DNA of 64,000 nucleotides from NORP240 sp038134485 (lineage in GTDB: Bacteria > Pseudomonadota > Gammaproteobacteria > Pseudomonadales > Pseudohongiellaceae), in contig JAYPVG010000001.1 of assembly GCA_038134485.1 (NCBI GenBank), positions 202,055 through 266,054 on the forward strand, in the 5' to 3' direction. The position numbers and the translations under genes are program-made. This document shows positions 52,155 through 61,043 of this stretch, piece after piece. The stretch's first letter is position 1. Each line of letters starts with the position of its first letter. Below the pieces are notes generated by a model, which did no database searches, had not been told where the DNA came from, and saw only the letters and a list, made by a program, of their open reading frames with translations.

Positions 52155-53723
52155 TTGCACGGTGAAATCAAAAGAATATTGATAGTGGGCGGCGGAACCT
52201 CCGGCTGGATCACAGCCTGCATCCTCTCCAAGCACCTGAAGGGTATAGAGATTACTCTGGTCGAATCCTCCGATATCCCGACCGTCGGTGTTGGCGAGGC
52301 GACCATTATTCACATGAACGACTTCCTCAATGCCATGGGTCTGAAGGAAGAAAACTGGATGCCTTCCTGCAATGCGACCTACAAGGAGGGCATTCATTTT
52401 CGGGATTTTTACCGGAAGGGCACCCAGTACTGGCATCCTTTTCAGCACATAAATCCCGAGCTTACCGATTTCTGGATTCACAAGTATTACCGGGAGCAGC
52501 TGAGCGTCGATTCCTATTTCGACTACTGTTACAGCAACACGGTCAGAAACAGAAGTAACAGAATCGACCTTGAAAGCAAACGGAATCGCGACGGAGCCGG
52601 AGGATTTCTCTACACCTACCACCTGGACGCGGGGCTGTTCGCCGATCATCTCAAAAAATTTGTGGCAATCCCCGCCGGGGTCAAACACATCGTAGACGAT
52701 GTGACGGATGGGAGGCTTGCCGAAGACGGGAGTATAGCCGGAATAGAAACGACCTCGAACGGAACCCTGACAGCGGATCTCTACGTCGACTGCAGCGGAT
52801 TCAAGTCGATACTGCTGGGCGGCAAGCTGGAGGAACCCTACCTGGACTATAACCACCGGGTTCCCAATGACCGGGCTATAGCGGTGCGTGTTCCCTATCA
52901 GAACCGCGATCGGGAAATGCATCCGTACACCAGGGCGACAGCGCTGGATGCCGGGTGGGTCTGGAATATCCCGCTGTGGCACAGAATTGGAACGGGCTAC
53001 GTTTACTCCAGTCAATACAAGTCAGCAGAAGAAGCCGAACTGGAGTTGAGACAGCACCTTGGTGAGGAGCGGGTCAAGGACCTCAACTGTCATCACATCC
53101 CCATGAAAATAGGCAAGTTCGAAAAAACCTGGAGCAAAAACGTTGTTGCAATTGGACTGGCCGGAGGCTTTATCGAACCGTTGGAATCAACCGGCATCGA
53201 GTTGGCCCAGCTGGGCGCCGAGTTTCTGTGCCGGTGTCTCAAATCCAGCCCCTCCAACCGCCTGGTCTCCCGGCAGCTATACAATACCAAGATGCAGGGA
53301 GTCTACGACGAAACCACCGACTATATTCAGCTGCACTATATCCTGACTGATCGCGAGGATACCGACTACTGGCGGGATCAGAAATATTCCGCCAACGAGA
53401 TGCAATTAAACGTTGTTGGCAGGTTGATTCGTCGCGAAGCCAGCTACGCGGGCAATGAAGCCGGAGTTCTGTTCAGCAATACGGCATGGAATTCAATATT
53501 GATTGGTATGCGTATGATTCCCGTCAGGGAGGTTTTTGAATCATTCAAGCCCATGGATATGGCGCAATACGAATCCGTCAACAATATGATGGAAGAGAAT
53601 TTCCGGCAGGCCAGACAGCAGGCAGCAGATTACGCGGACGGCGTCAAAAATCCCTCGCACTTTGAATTTCTGTCGGAGCATATCTATAAGGATCACGAGG
53701 GCCGCGCCGGGGTCGGTGATTGA
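52155..53723 (+). CDS. Flavin-dependent (tryptophan) halogenase family protein
   Basis: A 522-residue flavoprotein of the tryptophan halogenase family, which use FADH2, oxygen and halide. The FAD motif GGGTSGW is near residue 11, the halogenation Lys is in NATYKEGIHF near residue 78, the WxWxIP signature is WVWNIP near residue 270, and PLESTGIELAQLG near residue 340 carries the catalytic Glu and Ser. All key residues are present, so it is probably active. The TTG start at 52155 follows GAGGTG. The substrate may be free tryptophan or a carrier- or glycan-bound group. A flavin reductase partner is not visible. Confidence 0.9.
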   Translation: MHGEIKRILIVGGGTSGWITACILSKHLKGIEITLVESSDIPTVGVGEATIIHMNDFLNAMGLKEENWMPSCNATYKEGIHFRDFYRKGTQYWHPFQHINPELTDFWIHKYYREQLSVDSYFDYCYSNTVRNRSNRIDLESKRNRDGAGGFLYTYHLDAGLFADHLKKFVAIPAGVKHIVDDVTDGRLAEDGSIAGIETTSNGTLTADLYVDCSGFKSILLGGKLEEPYLDYNHRVPNDRAIAVRVPYQNRDREMHPYTRATALDAGWVWNIPLWHRIGTGYVYSSQYKSAEEAELELRQHLGEERVKDLNCHHIPMKIGKFEKTWSKNVVAIGLAGGFIEPLESTGIELAQLGAEFLCRCLKSSPSNRLVSRQLYNTKMQGVYDETTDYIQLHYILTDREDTDYWRDQKYSANEMQLNVVGRLIRREASYAGNEAGVLFSNTAWNSILIGMRMIPVREVFESFKPMDMAQYESVNNMMEENFRQARQQAADYADGVKNPSHFEFLSEHIYKDHEGRAGVGD

Positions 53724-53778
53724 AAATTAACCTGCCGCTTCAACAACACTTTGCGCACAGAATTGCGACCGCTATTTC

Positions 53779-54528
53779 CTAGTGGCCGCCACCTTTCAGA
53801 ATCAGCACTATGCCTTTCCAGATTACCCACAGGTCCAGGGCGAGCAAGCCCGGAGCCGAGCGGGTGCGATACTGTTCTACGTACTCGTATTCGTAGATCG
53901 GATTACCCATCTCGGTGGTCCCCTTGTTGATGTGACCCAGGCCGAGCAGACCGCCTTTGATTAGCAGCCGAGTCACATTACCCTGTTGACGGTCGCGCTC
54001 GTAGTGCATCACCGACAGCGGTCTCGGACCGACGATGCTCATGTCGCCCTTCAACACACTCCAGAACTGCGGTAATTCATCAAGATAGAATTTCTTGACC
54101 AGTCTTCCCATAACCGTGCGGCTCTCCGGTGTCCATTCTGCCGAGTAGGCTGCCCAGTCATGGCGCGCGGCACCGGCCGGTTCAATGAAACGTGTCTTTA
54201 TGAGGCGAATCTTGTACTTGGGAATTGTCCTGCCAGCACTCACCGCGTGGTAATAAAACAGCAGTGGACCGGCATTGTCTGGAATGAGCCATCCTTCAAC
54301 GAGGTATGCAAGTTTTAACAGCAGCAGTATCGGGGCACTGAGCAGAAGCAACAGGCTCGCGACCGATCTGTCAAAGCAGGTTTTCAGAAACCGCTCGGGC
54401 AATGGTTCGGACAGGGCAAATATCGCCGGGTACCGGGCTCTGATTTCCTCCGTCGGTGGCTTGTAGGGAAAGGCCTCATCGGGTTCTGCCAAGCCGGGCT
54501 GGCGGGCGAAAGGGTCTGGCTGGTCCAT
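53779..54528 (-). CDS. Initiating sugar transferase (undecaprenyl-phosphate sugar phosphotransferase), short form
   Basis: A 249-residue membrane enzyme with one hydrophobic segment near residues 50-75 and the bacterial sugar transferase domain: PKYKIRLIKTRFI near residue 103 and KKFYLDELPQFWSVLKGDMSIVGPRPLS near residue 140 (Asp-Glu and PRP motifs). It moves a sugar-1-phosphate to undecaprenyl phosphate. It lacks the long multi-span N-terminal region of WcaJ/WbaP, unlike the second transferase at the end of the window. I start at the ATG at 54528; the frame is open to 54618 without family similarity. Confidence 0.85.
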   Translation of the reverse strand: MDQPDPFARQPGLAEPDEAFPYKPPTEEIRARYPAIFALSEPLPERFLKTCFDRSVASLLLLLSAPILLLLKLAYLVEGWLIPDNAGPLLFYYHAVSAGRTIPKYKIRLIKTRFIEPAGAARHDWAAYSAEWTPESRTVMGRLVKKFYLDELPQFWSVLKGDMSIVGPRPLSVMHYERDRQQGNVTRLLIKGGLLGLGHINKGTTEMGNPIYEYEYVEQYRTRSAPGLLALDLWVIWKGIVLILKGGGH

Positions 54529-54757
54529 GCAATTTCGACGCTCTGTACAGATTGCCCTGATTGTGCAGTGACAATCCCACGCGTCAAGCTTTTCTGAAAA
54601 ATTTGAACAAGCCGTCACTTTCTGACCAGCGTATTTCCCGCTAGTTGACCCTCTTCGATAAGGCCTTCAGGCTGCAGCATTTTGCGATTAAAATCTTGAA
54701 AAATAACTTGTTTCGGTCCAGACTAGGCGTCAGCAACTCAAGCAAGAGGGGATGACA

Positions 54758-55369
54758 ATGAATAATCCTATGCAAGTGACAATGAAATACCTGAGGCTGC
54801 TATCTTTTGCGCTGGGGCTCAGCCTTTTCGCGGTGGGCAGCGCGAGCGCTCAGGAGTCAAATCCAGATCTGCAGGTGCTTGAGGCAGCCTTGGATGCTGG
54901 AACCAATGATCTGGCAGCAATTCAGACCGCAATCGAAGCTGGAGTTTCCATAAATGACATCGTAGCTGCGCTTGCTGCTGACGGAAATGACATAAATGTA
55001 GTCACAACCCTGCTCAGTACGGCCGGGATTTCTGCAAGCGATATCGCGTCTGGACTGGCAGCAGCTGGGCAGCCGGCACAGGCGATCGCCCAGGCGCTCC
55101 AATCTAATACCACGGCAAGCACTGACCAAATCTCCGCAGCGCTATCGGCTACCGGATTTGACACCACACAAGTGACAACTGCGGTCAACACACTCGCGAC
55201 TCAGGGCACCTCGGGCACTGGTGGCACCGGAACCTCGGGCACTGGTGGCACCGGAACCTCGGGGACAGGCGGCACAGGTGGCAGCGGGTTTGTTACGGCT
55301 GAATTGATAGTGACTAACAGCGATGGCGAAGAGGTATGTTTGACGCTGAGCTGTGCCAGTCAGGCCTGA
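54758..55369 (+). CDS. Secreted repeat protein with Gly-Thr-Ser tandem repeats
   Basis: A 203-residue exported protein (signal peptide ending near ASAQE). Residues about 30-145 are a set of degenerate units of about 20-22 residues (AIEAGVSINDIVAALAADGND, TLLSTAGISASDIASGLAAAG). Then comes a GTSGTGGT tract encoded by a 24-base tandem repeat (55208-55279), and a short C-terminal part with two Cys (EEVCLTLSCASQA). GAGGGG precedes the ATG at 54758. I know no family. A strong terminator follows 35 bases after the stop. Its place in an exopolysaccharide locus suggests an extracellular matrix or cell-surface protein. Confidence 0.75.
   Translation: MNNPMQVTMKYLRLLSFALGLSLFAVGSASAQESNPDLQVLEAALDAGTNDLAAIQTAIEAGVSINDIVAALAADGNDINVVTTLLSTAGISASDIASGLAAAGQPAQAIAQALQSNTTASTDQISAALSATGFDTTQVTTAVNTLATQGTSGTGGTGTSGTGGTGTSGTGGTGGSGFVTAELIVTNSDGEEVCLTLSCASQA
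55208..55279 (+). repeat. 24-base tandem repeat, three units
   Basis: Two identical 24-base units and a diverged third encode the GTSGTGGT tract of the secreted protein. In-frame, so copy number can change the length of the linker without breaking the gene. Confidence 0.9.
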
Positions 55370-55404
55370 TTGATTTGTCTGTCCGGCCTGCTTTTAAGTA
55401 CAGC

Positions 55405-55430
55405 AAAAACCCGCCCCCTGGCGGGTTTTT
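55405..55430 (+). terminator. Strong rho-independent terminator
   Basis: AAAAACCCGCC and GGCGGGTTTTT form a long stem with a four-base loop and a T run. It lies between the secreted repeat protein and the O-antigen-ligase-like gene, whose likely start is 23 bases downstream. Confidence 0.92.
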
Positions 55431-55453
55431 GCGTTAATGGAGTAACAGAAAAA

Positions 55454-56869
55454 TTGGCTTCGCCCTCCAGCAAACTGTTCCTTGCTTATCTGGCAGTGCT
55501 GGTGTGGGCACCCTTGCCATTTGGGAGCAATCGGAGCTGGGCGTACCTGATCCTCTGTGTGCTCATTTTCGCTGTCGCTCTGGCCACTGTGGTCAGTGAG
55601 ACCCGCATGCCGATGGGTGAAAGACCAGCCTGGCGGCGACTCAAACCCTACCGGCCGGTGATTCTTGTTTTTGCCGCTATCCCGATCTGGACGACGATTC
55701 AGAGTCTGTCATTGCCGGCAAGCTGGGTCTCGGGAATCTCGCCCAACGCCGCGCTAGCCTGGCAGGCAGCCGGCGTCGAGTACTCGTATTCGATCAGCCT
55801 GCAACCTGACCTGACCCGCAAAATGGCCCTGTTGGGCTTTGCATTGTGGGTTTATTTCGTTCTGACACTGGTGCTTGTCGATTCCATGGATCGGCTTCGA
55901 CAACTGCTTGGAGTCATTGTGCTGTGCGGGGTCGGTCAGGCTCTTTATGGCAGCTTCATGACCCTCTCCGGGCTTGAGTACGGGTTCCTGATGGAAAAAA
56001 CCACCGGTCGGGGAGTGACGACCGGAACCTTCATCAATCGTAATCATCTGGCCGGTTTTCTGGAGCTTAGTCTGGCAGCCGGAATAGGGTTACTGGTTGC
56101 AACCCTGTCCGAAAACTCAGGTCAGAGCTGGCGCAGTCGTCTGATCAATCTGACGGAAACTCTGCTCAGTCCCAAGGCGCGGGTGCGGATATACCTGGCT
56201 ATCATGGTTATTGCTCTGGTTCTGACCCGATCTCGAACCGGTAACACCGCATTTTTCGTCTCGGTTACGGGCTGTGGCTTGTTAATGCTGATTCTGCAGA
56301 GGCGTCTGACTGCGGGCGCACTGGTGCTGTTCGCCAGCCTGCTCCTGGTGGATGCCATTATCGTGGGGCAGTGGTTTGGATTTGAGGAGGTTGTCGAGCG
56401 TCTGGAAAATACTTCCCTGGAGCGGGAGACCCGGGATGAGGTAGTCAGAGACAGCCTGCCCTTATTGCAGGATTATTCCCTGGCCGGAACCGGGGCAGGG
56501 ACCTACTCGGTGACCTTCCCGGCCTACCGATCAGACGACGTTAATGCCTTTTACGATCACGCGCACAACGACTATATTGAATTCGCCTCGACCCTCGGCT
56601 TGATAGGCCTTGTTCCGCTGGGAACTCTGGTAGGGTTCAGCCTTTTTGCGTCTGTGACGAGCCTGTATCGGCGTCAGAGAAGGTATGCCCGGGGCGCCGC
56701 CTTTGCCAGCACTATGGCCATAGTCAGTCTGGGCATTCATTCGGCGACCGACTTTAATCTGCAGATTCCTGCGAACGCGCTACTTATGGTCGTGATGCTG
56801 GCTATTGCGCATCTGTCCCGCGGATTGAAAAAAAGCTCTGCTCACAGCAGCGCAGACCCAAGTTTTTGA
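55454..56869 (+). CDS. O-antigen ligase/polymerase-like membrane protein
   Basis: A 471-residue protein with about eleven membrane segments. The large periplasmic loop carries YDHAHNDYIEFASTLGLIGLVPLG near residue 375, the Wzy_C motif of O-antigen ligases and polysaccharide polymerases. It would ligate or polymerise undecaprenyl-linked repeat units on the periplasmic side. I place the start at the TTG at 55454, with GGAG 11 bases upstream, because the frame further upstream runs through a terminator; support for this start is modest. It converges on the VpsP-like gene. Confidence 0.85.
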   Translation: MASPSSKLFLAYLAVLVWAPLPFGSNRSWAYLILCVLIFAVALATVVSETRMPMGERPAWRRLKPYRPVILVFAAIPIWTTIQSLSLPASWVSGISPNAALAWQAAGVEYSYSISLQPDLTRKMALLGFALWVYFVLTLVLVDSMDRLRQLLGVIVLCGVGQALYGSFMTLSGLEYGFLMEKTTGRGVTTGTFINRNHLAGFLELSLAAGIGLLVATLSENSGQSWRSRLINLTETLLSPKARVRIYLAIMVIALVLTRSRTGNTAFFVSVTGCGLLMLILQRRLTAGALVLFASLLLVDAIIVGQWFGFEEVVERLENTSLERETRDEVVRDSLPLLQDYSLAGTGAGTYSVTFPAYRSDDVNAFYDHAHNDYIEFASTLGLIGLVPLGTLVGFSLFASVTSLYRRQRRYARGAAFASTMAIVSLGIHSATDFNLQIPANALLMVVMLAIAHLSRGLKKSSAHSSADPSF

Positions 56870-56872
56870 GTG

Positions 56873-57463
56873 TCAGTTGCCGAACTTTTCTTCGATGACG
56901 GGATCTCCGGCCAGAAACGGCCAGCTTTGAACGAGTAACCGCAGCACGGCTTCCTGAATGATTGGTTCCTGACCCCCCAGCCGTATGCTTTGCTGGAAAG
57001 CGTGGCGAAATTCCTCATCCAGTTCCCCCGCTGCTAGTTTTCGTTCCGCCAGATACATCCAGTTATAGGGCCAGGTCGGCTGACCCTGAATCGCCTCCCT
57101 CAGGGCCTCGAGGCTCGCCTGCCAACTGGCTGCAGTCTCAGTATTGTCTGCAGAATCTGACTGAGCAGGGCCAAGGGCTTGATAGCTGTAGAGCAGACCC
57201 CTAAGGGTACTGTTGGCAGGATCGGACCCGCCCGATGCCCATTTTTGATCCAGCAGGGCCAGGGCTTCCTCCAACTCCGCGGCAGCGATTGGGGTATCAC
57301 CCTCCAGGAGAATGCGGGCATTGTTGCGGGCCCCAAAACCTCTCAGTTCGACGATTAAGGCCAAAGCGCTGAAGAGCAGGAGTGAACCGATCAGCAGCGC
57401 CGCAATAAGCGGGACTGAAATGAATCCCCTTGACCGCTCGAGGCCTGGCCCTGCCGGTTTCAC
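56873..57463 (-). CDS. VpsP-like polysaccharide biosynthesis protein
   Basis: A 196-residue protein with one N-terminal membrane helix (about residues 13-38) and a periplasmic helical domain resembling TPR-type VpsP family proteins of exopolysaccharide loci (RNNARILLEGD, PTWPYNWMYLAERKLAAGELDEEF, EAVLRLLVQSWPFL). VpsP function is not understood. The start lies within the end of the CpsB-type gene (four-base overlap), so it is translated with it. The naming is a pattern match by eye and I hold it loosely. Confidence 0.6.
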   Translation of the reverse strand: MKPAGPGLERSRGFISVPLIAALLIGSLLLFSALALIVELRGFGARNNARILLEGDTPIAAAELEEALALLDQKWASGGSDPANSTLRGLLYSYQALGPAQSDSADNTETAASWQASLEALREAIQGQPTWPYNWMYLAERKLAAGELDEEFRHAFQQSIRLGGQEPIIQEAVLRLLVQSWPFLAGDPVIEEKFGN

Positions 57464-58206
57464 GGCGAGGCTCCGGCCAGGTCATCAAACTGCTGCTCGA
57501 CCAGGGTGCGGGGTCCTTCAAGAACAAGCTTATTGGCCAGCTCGTCCCCGACGATTTCGGCAGCGGCGTCCCGACCGTGATCCAGCCTTGGAGGTCGATA
57601 TTTGCTATTGTGAGCGTCGGAGGCGAGCAAAGTCACGTTGCCGGTTTCCAGCAGTCCAATTGCCCTCGCCCTGGCGGGTTCACCAAAGTTGCCGGCAACC
57701 GATCCTGCCGTCAGCTGCAAAAGACAACCCATTTCCAGAAAGGGCAGGATCTTGTCCTGTTTGCGCATGATGTCCTTGTTGCGTTCCGGGTGGGCTATCA
57801 AAGGAAGAATTTTGCGATCGAGAAGCCAGCGCACCAGTTTGTCGCTGCCGGGAGGAATAAATGCGTGGGGGAACTCCAGCAGCATCACCTGGTAGTCGCC
57901 CAGTCGACCATAAAAGGGGACCTCGCCGCTCTCGACCAGCGGCATCATCTCGATACCCAGACGGACCTCGCCCGCGAATCCCAGTTTCAAGGGGAGGTGA
58001 GATTCTGAAACGGCGTCTTTAAACGCCTGGAAAGACTCGAACACGCTGGTTCTTGTATTGCTGTACCGACGAGGGTGAATATGCGGCGTTACGACTGCGT
58101 GCGTGATCCCGTTTTCGCAGGCCAGCCTGGCCAGCTCAAGAGACTGCTCCAGCGTTTCAGGGCCGTCATCAATGCCAGGAAGCAAATGGCAGTGAATATC
58201 TATCAT
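57460..58206 (-). CDS. CpsB/YwqE-type tyrosine-protein phosphatase (PHP fold)
   Basis: A 248-residue metal-dependent phosphatase of the PHP family that removes phosphate from the C-terminal tyrosines of BY-kinases. Metal residues are in IDIHCHLLPGIDDGP near residue 3, VVTPHIHP near residue 39, FAGEVRLG near residue 80, LIAHPERN near residue 133 and ASDAHN near residue 194. Its start overlaps the stop of the autokinase gene by one base, coupling kinase and phosphatase. The PHP type is most common in Firmicutes but also occurs in proteobacterial loci of this kind. Confidence 0.92.
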   Translation of the reverse strand: MIDIHCHLLPGIDDGPETLEQSLELARLACENGITHAVVTPHIHPRRYSNTRTSVFESFQAFKDAVSESHLPLKLGFAGEVRLGIEMMPLVESGEVPFYGRLGDYQVMLLEFPHAFIPPGSDKLVRWLLDRKILPLIAHPERNKDIMRKQDKILPFLEMGCLLQLTAGSVAGNFGEPARARAIGLLETGNVTLLASDAHNSKYRPPRLDHGRDAAAEIVGDELANKLVLEGPRTLVEQQFDDLAGASP

Positions 58207-60464
58207 CAGGCGCTCTTGGGTTTGCCACCGTAACTGCTGTACCCGTAGGAATCATAATAGCCCTGGTAATAATATGCGTTACCCTTGGTCGCCGCGACCT
58301 GGTTGAGGACGACACCGAGGATCCTGGCTCCGGAGTTGGACATGCGCTTCAGGCCATTGCGAATAGCCCCCAGAGATGTGGAATCTGACTTGACCACATA
58401 GATGCAGGCATCGGCGACAGTGCCAAGAATCAGCGCATCGCTCACGGCCTGAGTCGGAGGGGTGTCCAGAATGATCAGGTCAAAATGCTCCTTGAGCTGC
58501 TCGATCAGCTTCTTGAATTTATTGGACGAAAGCAGCTCCAGAGGATTGGGAGGAATCTGTCCGACCGGCATGATGTAAATTTCCGCTGGCTTGTAGCGGT
58601 AAATACACTGGGAGTATTTGGCTTCACCCGCTATGGCATCACACAGTCCCCGTGTGTTGGGCTCCAGTCCAACCGAATTGGCAAGCGAGGGTCGTCGCAT
58701 GTCGGTGTCAATCAACAGGACCTTTTGCAGCTTGCCCATGGCGACCGCCAGGTTGGCGGCGACCGTTGATTTTCCCTCGTTTGGAATCGAAGAGGTGACC
58801 TCGATGACGCGAAAGGGATTGTCGATTGATGAGAGGGTTATCGCCGTCCGGATAGTTCTCACGGATTCTGAAAAGGTAGAATGTTCGTCCTGGATCATGC
58901 CCAGGAAGGACATCTTTTTCCTGCCTTTCTCCTGGATAGCTTCCTTCACGAGCGGCAGGATGCCGAGTGTCTGGGTGTCAAGTTTCTCTTCGATATCACC
59001 CGGCGTTTTAATTGTGTTGTCCAGGGCATGTCGAAGAAAGGCAATTCCGATTCCTATAAGCAGCCCCAGCATTCCCGCGAGGGCTACAATTAACCGTCTT
59101 CGAGGCTTGATGGGACCGGTGGCTGGCACCGCGGGATCCACAAGAATCGCCTGTGCAGTCTGAAACTCTTCCGTTTCGCCGGTTTCGCGAAAGCGCGTAA
59201 AAAACATGTCATAGAGCTGTTGATTGGTATTCGCCTCGCGCTGCAGTTCCCGCAGTTCGAAGCTTTTGCTGCGGATTTCCTGTAGTTCGTTGGTAGTCTG
59301 GCGCACACTGGCCTCGATTTCCTGCTCCCTGGCCCGGGCATTTTCGAAGTCGTTTTCAATGCTGCCCATGACCTGCCCGACCTGGCGTGTCAAGTCAGTC
59401 TGGATCGAATCGCGCTCCGCGACCAGCGCAATCATGCGCGGATGGTTGCGGCCGTAACGGTTGCTCAGCTCCGCGATTTCCTGATCGAGTGCATCCGCTC
59501 TCACACTGCTCTCCCGCACTGAAGGATGGTTCAGCACGGCCGGGTAGTTCATCATTTCTTCGGGACTTAAATTGCTCGCGCCGCTGATCTGGCGATAGAT
59601 GACCTCCAGATCCGCCCGGTTTCTCCTGGCCTCAATCGATCTGGTATTCAGGTCATCAAGCTCGCGCACCTTGAGGGTTTCCACGCCCTGAATATCGACC
59701 AGATCCTCGCGCTCGAGGAAATCCTGCAGGCGTGTCTCGGACGACTCGAGATTCTGGCGCAGCGATTCCAGTCTGTCGCTGAGATAGGCATTGGCCTGCT
59801 GATTGGCGGTAACTCGCTGCTCCAGATCTGCCTGAACATAATTATTGGCCAGACTGTTCGCTATCTCCGCCGCGATTCGCGGTTCTTGCGCTTCAAAACT
59901 TATCTGTATCAGGTCGGTATTGCGAATCGGAGCAACGCTCAGTCGTGCCCTGAACTGTCCGACCAGGCGGCTGATATCCTCCTGTGGATCAGGCTCAGCA
60001 GCTATGCTGGCTGCCTCTGCTGACAGCCCGGGTATCAGACCCAGAACAAAGGACTCTATCGTGTCCATTGGTGATGACTGATTCGGATCGGGAGGTCGAA
60101 ATTCCGGGTGCTCGGCCAGGCTCAATTCCCGAATCACGCGCTCAGACAGGTTACGGCTTTGCAGCAACTCCGCCTGGGTACTGAAATATTCCCGGCTGGC
60201 CGCGTCGATACCGTATACTTCCTCGATCGAAACAAGATTGCGGCGGTTTTGTTCGATCATCAGAGTGGCAGTCGACTGATAAATATTCGGCATGTCGGAG
60301 ACCACCAGGCCGGTGACGATCGCAGTCAGGATGCCCAGTCCGGCGATGCCAGCCTTATATCGGTTCAGGACTCGCCAGATGACCCGCAGGTCAATAAAGT
60401 CATCATCCAGAAACGGGCGGCCCCGGTCGATGGTTTCGTCGAAAGAGAAACGCTGCGTATCCAT
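58206..60464 (-). CDS. Exopolysaccharide tyrosine autokinase (Wzc-like, chain length plus BY-kinase)
   Basis: A 752-residue inner-membrane co-polymerase and kinase. The N-terminal Wzz domain has a first membrane helix near residue 35-55, a long coiled-coil periplasmic region (residues about 190-430) and a second helix near 445-470. The kinase has Walker A SSIPNEGKSTVAANLA near residue 555, Walker A' LLIDTDMRRPSL near residue 583 and Walker B LIILDTPP near residue 665. The C-terminus has eight tyrosines in a short tail (YYYQGYYDSYGYSSY). Autophosphorylation sets polymer length and export; the adjacent phosphatase reverses it. Confidence 0.93.
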   Translation of the reverse strand: MDTQRFSFDETIDRGRPFLDDDFIDLRVIWRVLNRYKAGIAGLGILTAIVTGLVVSDMPNIYQSTATLMIEQNRRNLVSIEEVYGIDAASREYFSTQAELLQSRNLSERVIRELSLAEHPEFRPPDPNQSSPMDTIESFVLGLIPGLSAEAASIAAEPDPQEDISRLVGQFRARLSVAPIRNTDLIQISFEAQEPRIAAEIANSLANNYVQADLEQRVTANQQANAYLSDRLESLRQNLESSETRLQDFLEREDLVDIQGVETLKVRELDDLNTRSIEARRNRADLEVIYRQISGASNLSPEEMMNYPAVLNHPSVRESSVRADALDQEIAELSNRYGRNHPRMIALVAERDSIQTDLTRQVGQVMGSIENDFENARAREQEIEASVRQTTNELQEIRSKSFELRELQREANTNQQLYDMFFTRFRETGETEEFQTAQAILVDPAVPATGPIKPRRRLIVALAGMLGLLIGIGIAFLRHALDNTIKTPGDIEEKLDTQTLGILPLVKEAIQEKGRKKMSFLGMIQDEHSTFSESVRTIRTAITLSSIDNPFRVIEVTSSIPNEGKSTVAANLAVAMGKLQKVLLIDTDMRRPSLANSVGLEPNTRGLCDAIAGEAKYSQCIYRYKPAEIYIMPVGQIPPNPLELLSSNKFKKLIEQLKEHFDLIILDTPPTQAVSDALILGTVADACIYVVKSDSTSLGAIRNGLKRMSNSGARILGVVLNQVAATKGNAYYYQGYYDSYGYSSYGGKPKSA

Positions 60465-60467
60465 GAC

Positions 60468-61043
60468 TCAAAACAATCTCTGATTGACGATGATGATGTC
60501 GTCTGGACCGATAAGCACGTCCAGGGATTCGACAGTCTGCACTTCACTATCATTGGCCGAGAGAACGGAAATCCTCGATCTGGAAGCGCGTTCGGTGAAC
60601 CCGCCTGCAATGGTGATCGCCTTCAGCAAGGTTAAACCGGGCTGGAAGGGGTAGCTGCCCGGGCTCTGTACCTCGCCATTCACATAAAACGGTCGGTACT
60701 CGGTAATATTGACAGTCACGTCCGGATTCACCAGGAATTCGCCTTCAACCAGCCCCCGGTCAATGGTAACCTCCAATTCCTGGGTTGTGGTGCCGATGAC
60801 GACAAGGTCTCCGAGGAACGGGTAAGTGATCCGGCCCGACTGGTTGATTCGCACTGCAAAGCTGAGATCGCTCTCGCCGTAGACCAGAATTTCTATCATG
60901 TCACCGGCGCCGAGGCGGTAATCGTTCTGGGATGTCTCAACAGCATTGGGGACTCCCGACGATTCCTGGGCGTGACTCAACGGCACCATTGCGATCAGCA
61001 AGAGTGTTGTGATCCAGCGCTGCGCTTTTTGCCGGTACTTCAT
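60468..61043 (-). CDS. Polysaccharide export protein (Wza-like)
   Basis: A 191-residue exported protein (signal peptide ending near SHAQE). The Poly_export domain begins with YRLGAGDMIEILVYGESDLS near residue 42 and RITYPFLGDL near residue 72, and an SLBB-type repeat follows (FYVNGEVQSPGSYPFQPGLTLLKAI near residue 135). It is the outer-membrane or periplasmic export channel component. There is no lipobox, and it is shorter than Wza (about 380), so it may lack the outer-membrane helix and rely on the barrel protein upstream. It lies three bases before the kinase gene. Confidence 0.88.
   Translation of the reverse strand: MKYRQKAQRWITTLLLIAMVPLSHAQESSGVPNAVETSQNDYRLGAGDMIEILVYGESDLSFAVRINQSGRITYPFLGDLVVIGTTTQELEVTIDRGLVEGEFLVNPDVTVNITEYRPFYVNGEVQSPGSYPFQPGLTLLKAITIAGGFTERASRSRISVLSANDSEVQTVESLDVLIGPDDIIIVNQRLF

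Noticed and set aside
52059..53015. Open frame of 318 codons antisense to the halogenase
   Set aside because: The halogenase has all signature residues; the antisense frame has none.
55208..55279. Short regular repeats that might suggest a CRISPR-like array
   Set aside because: The 24-base units are contiguous with no spacers and encode a peptide repeat in frame.
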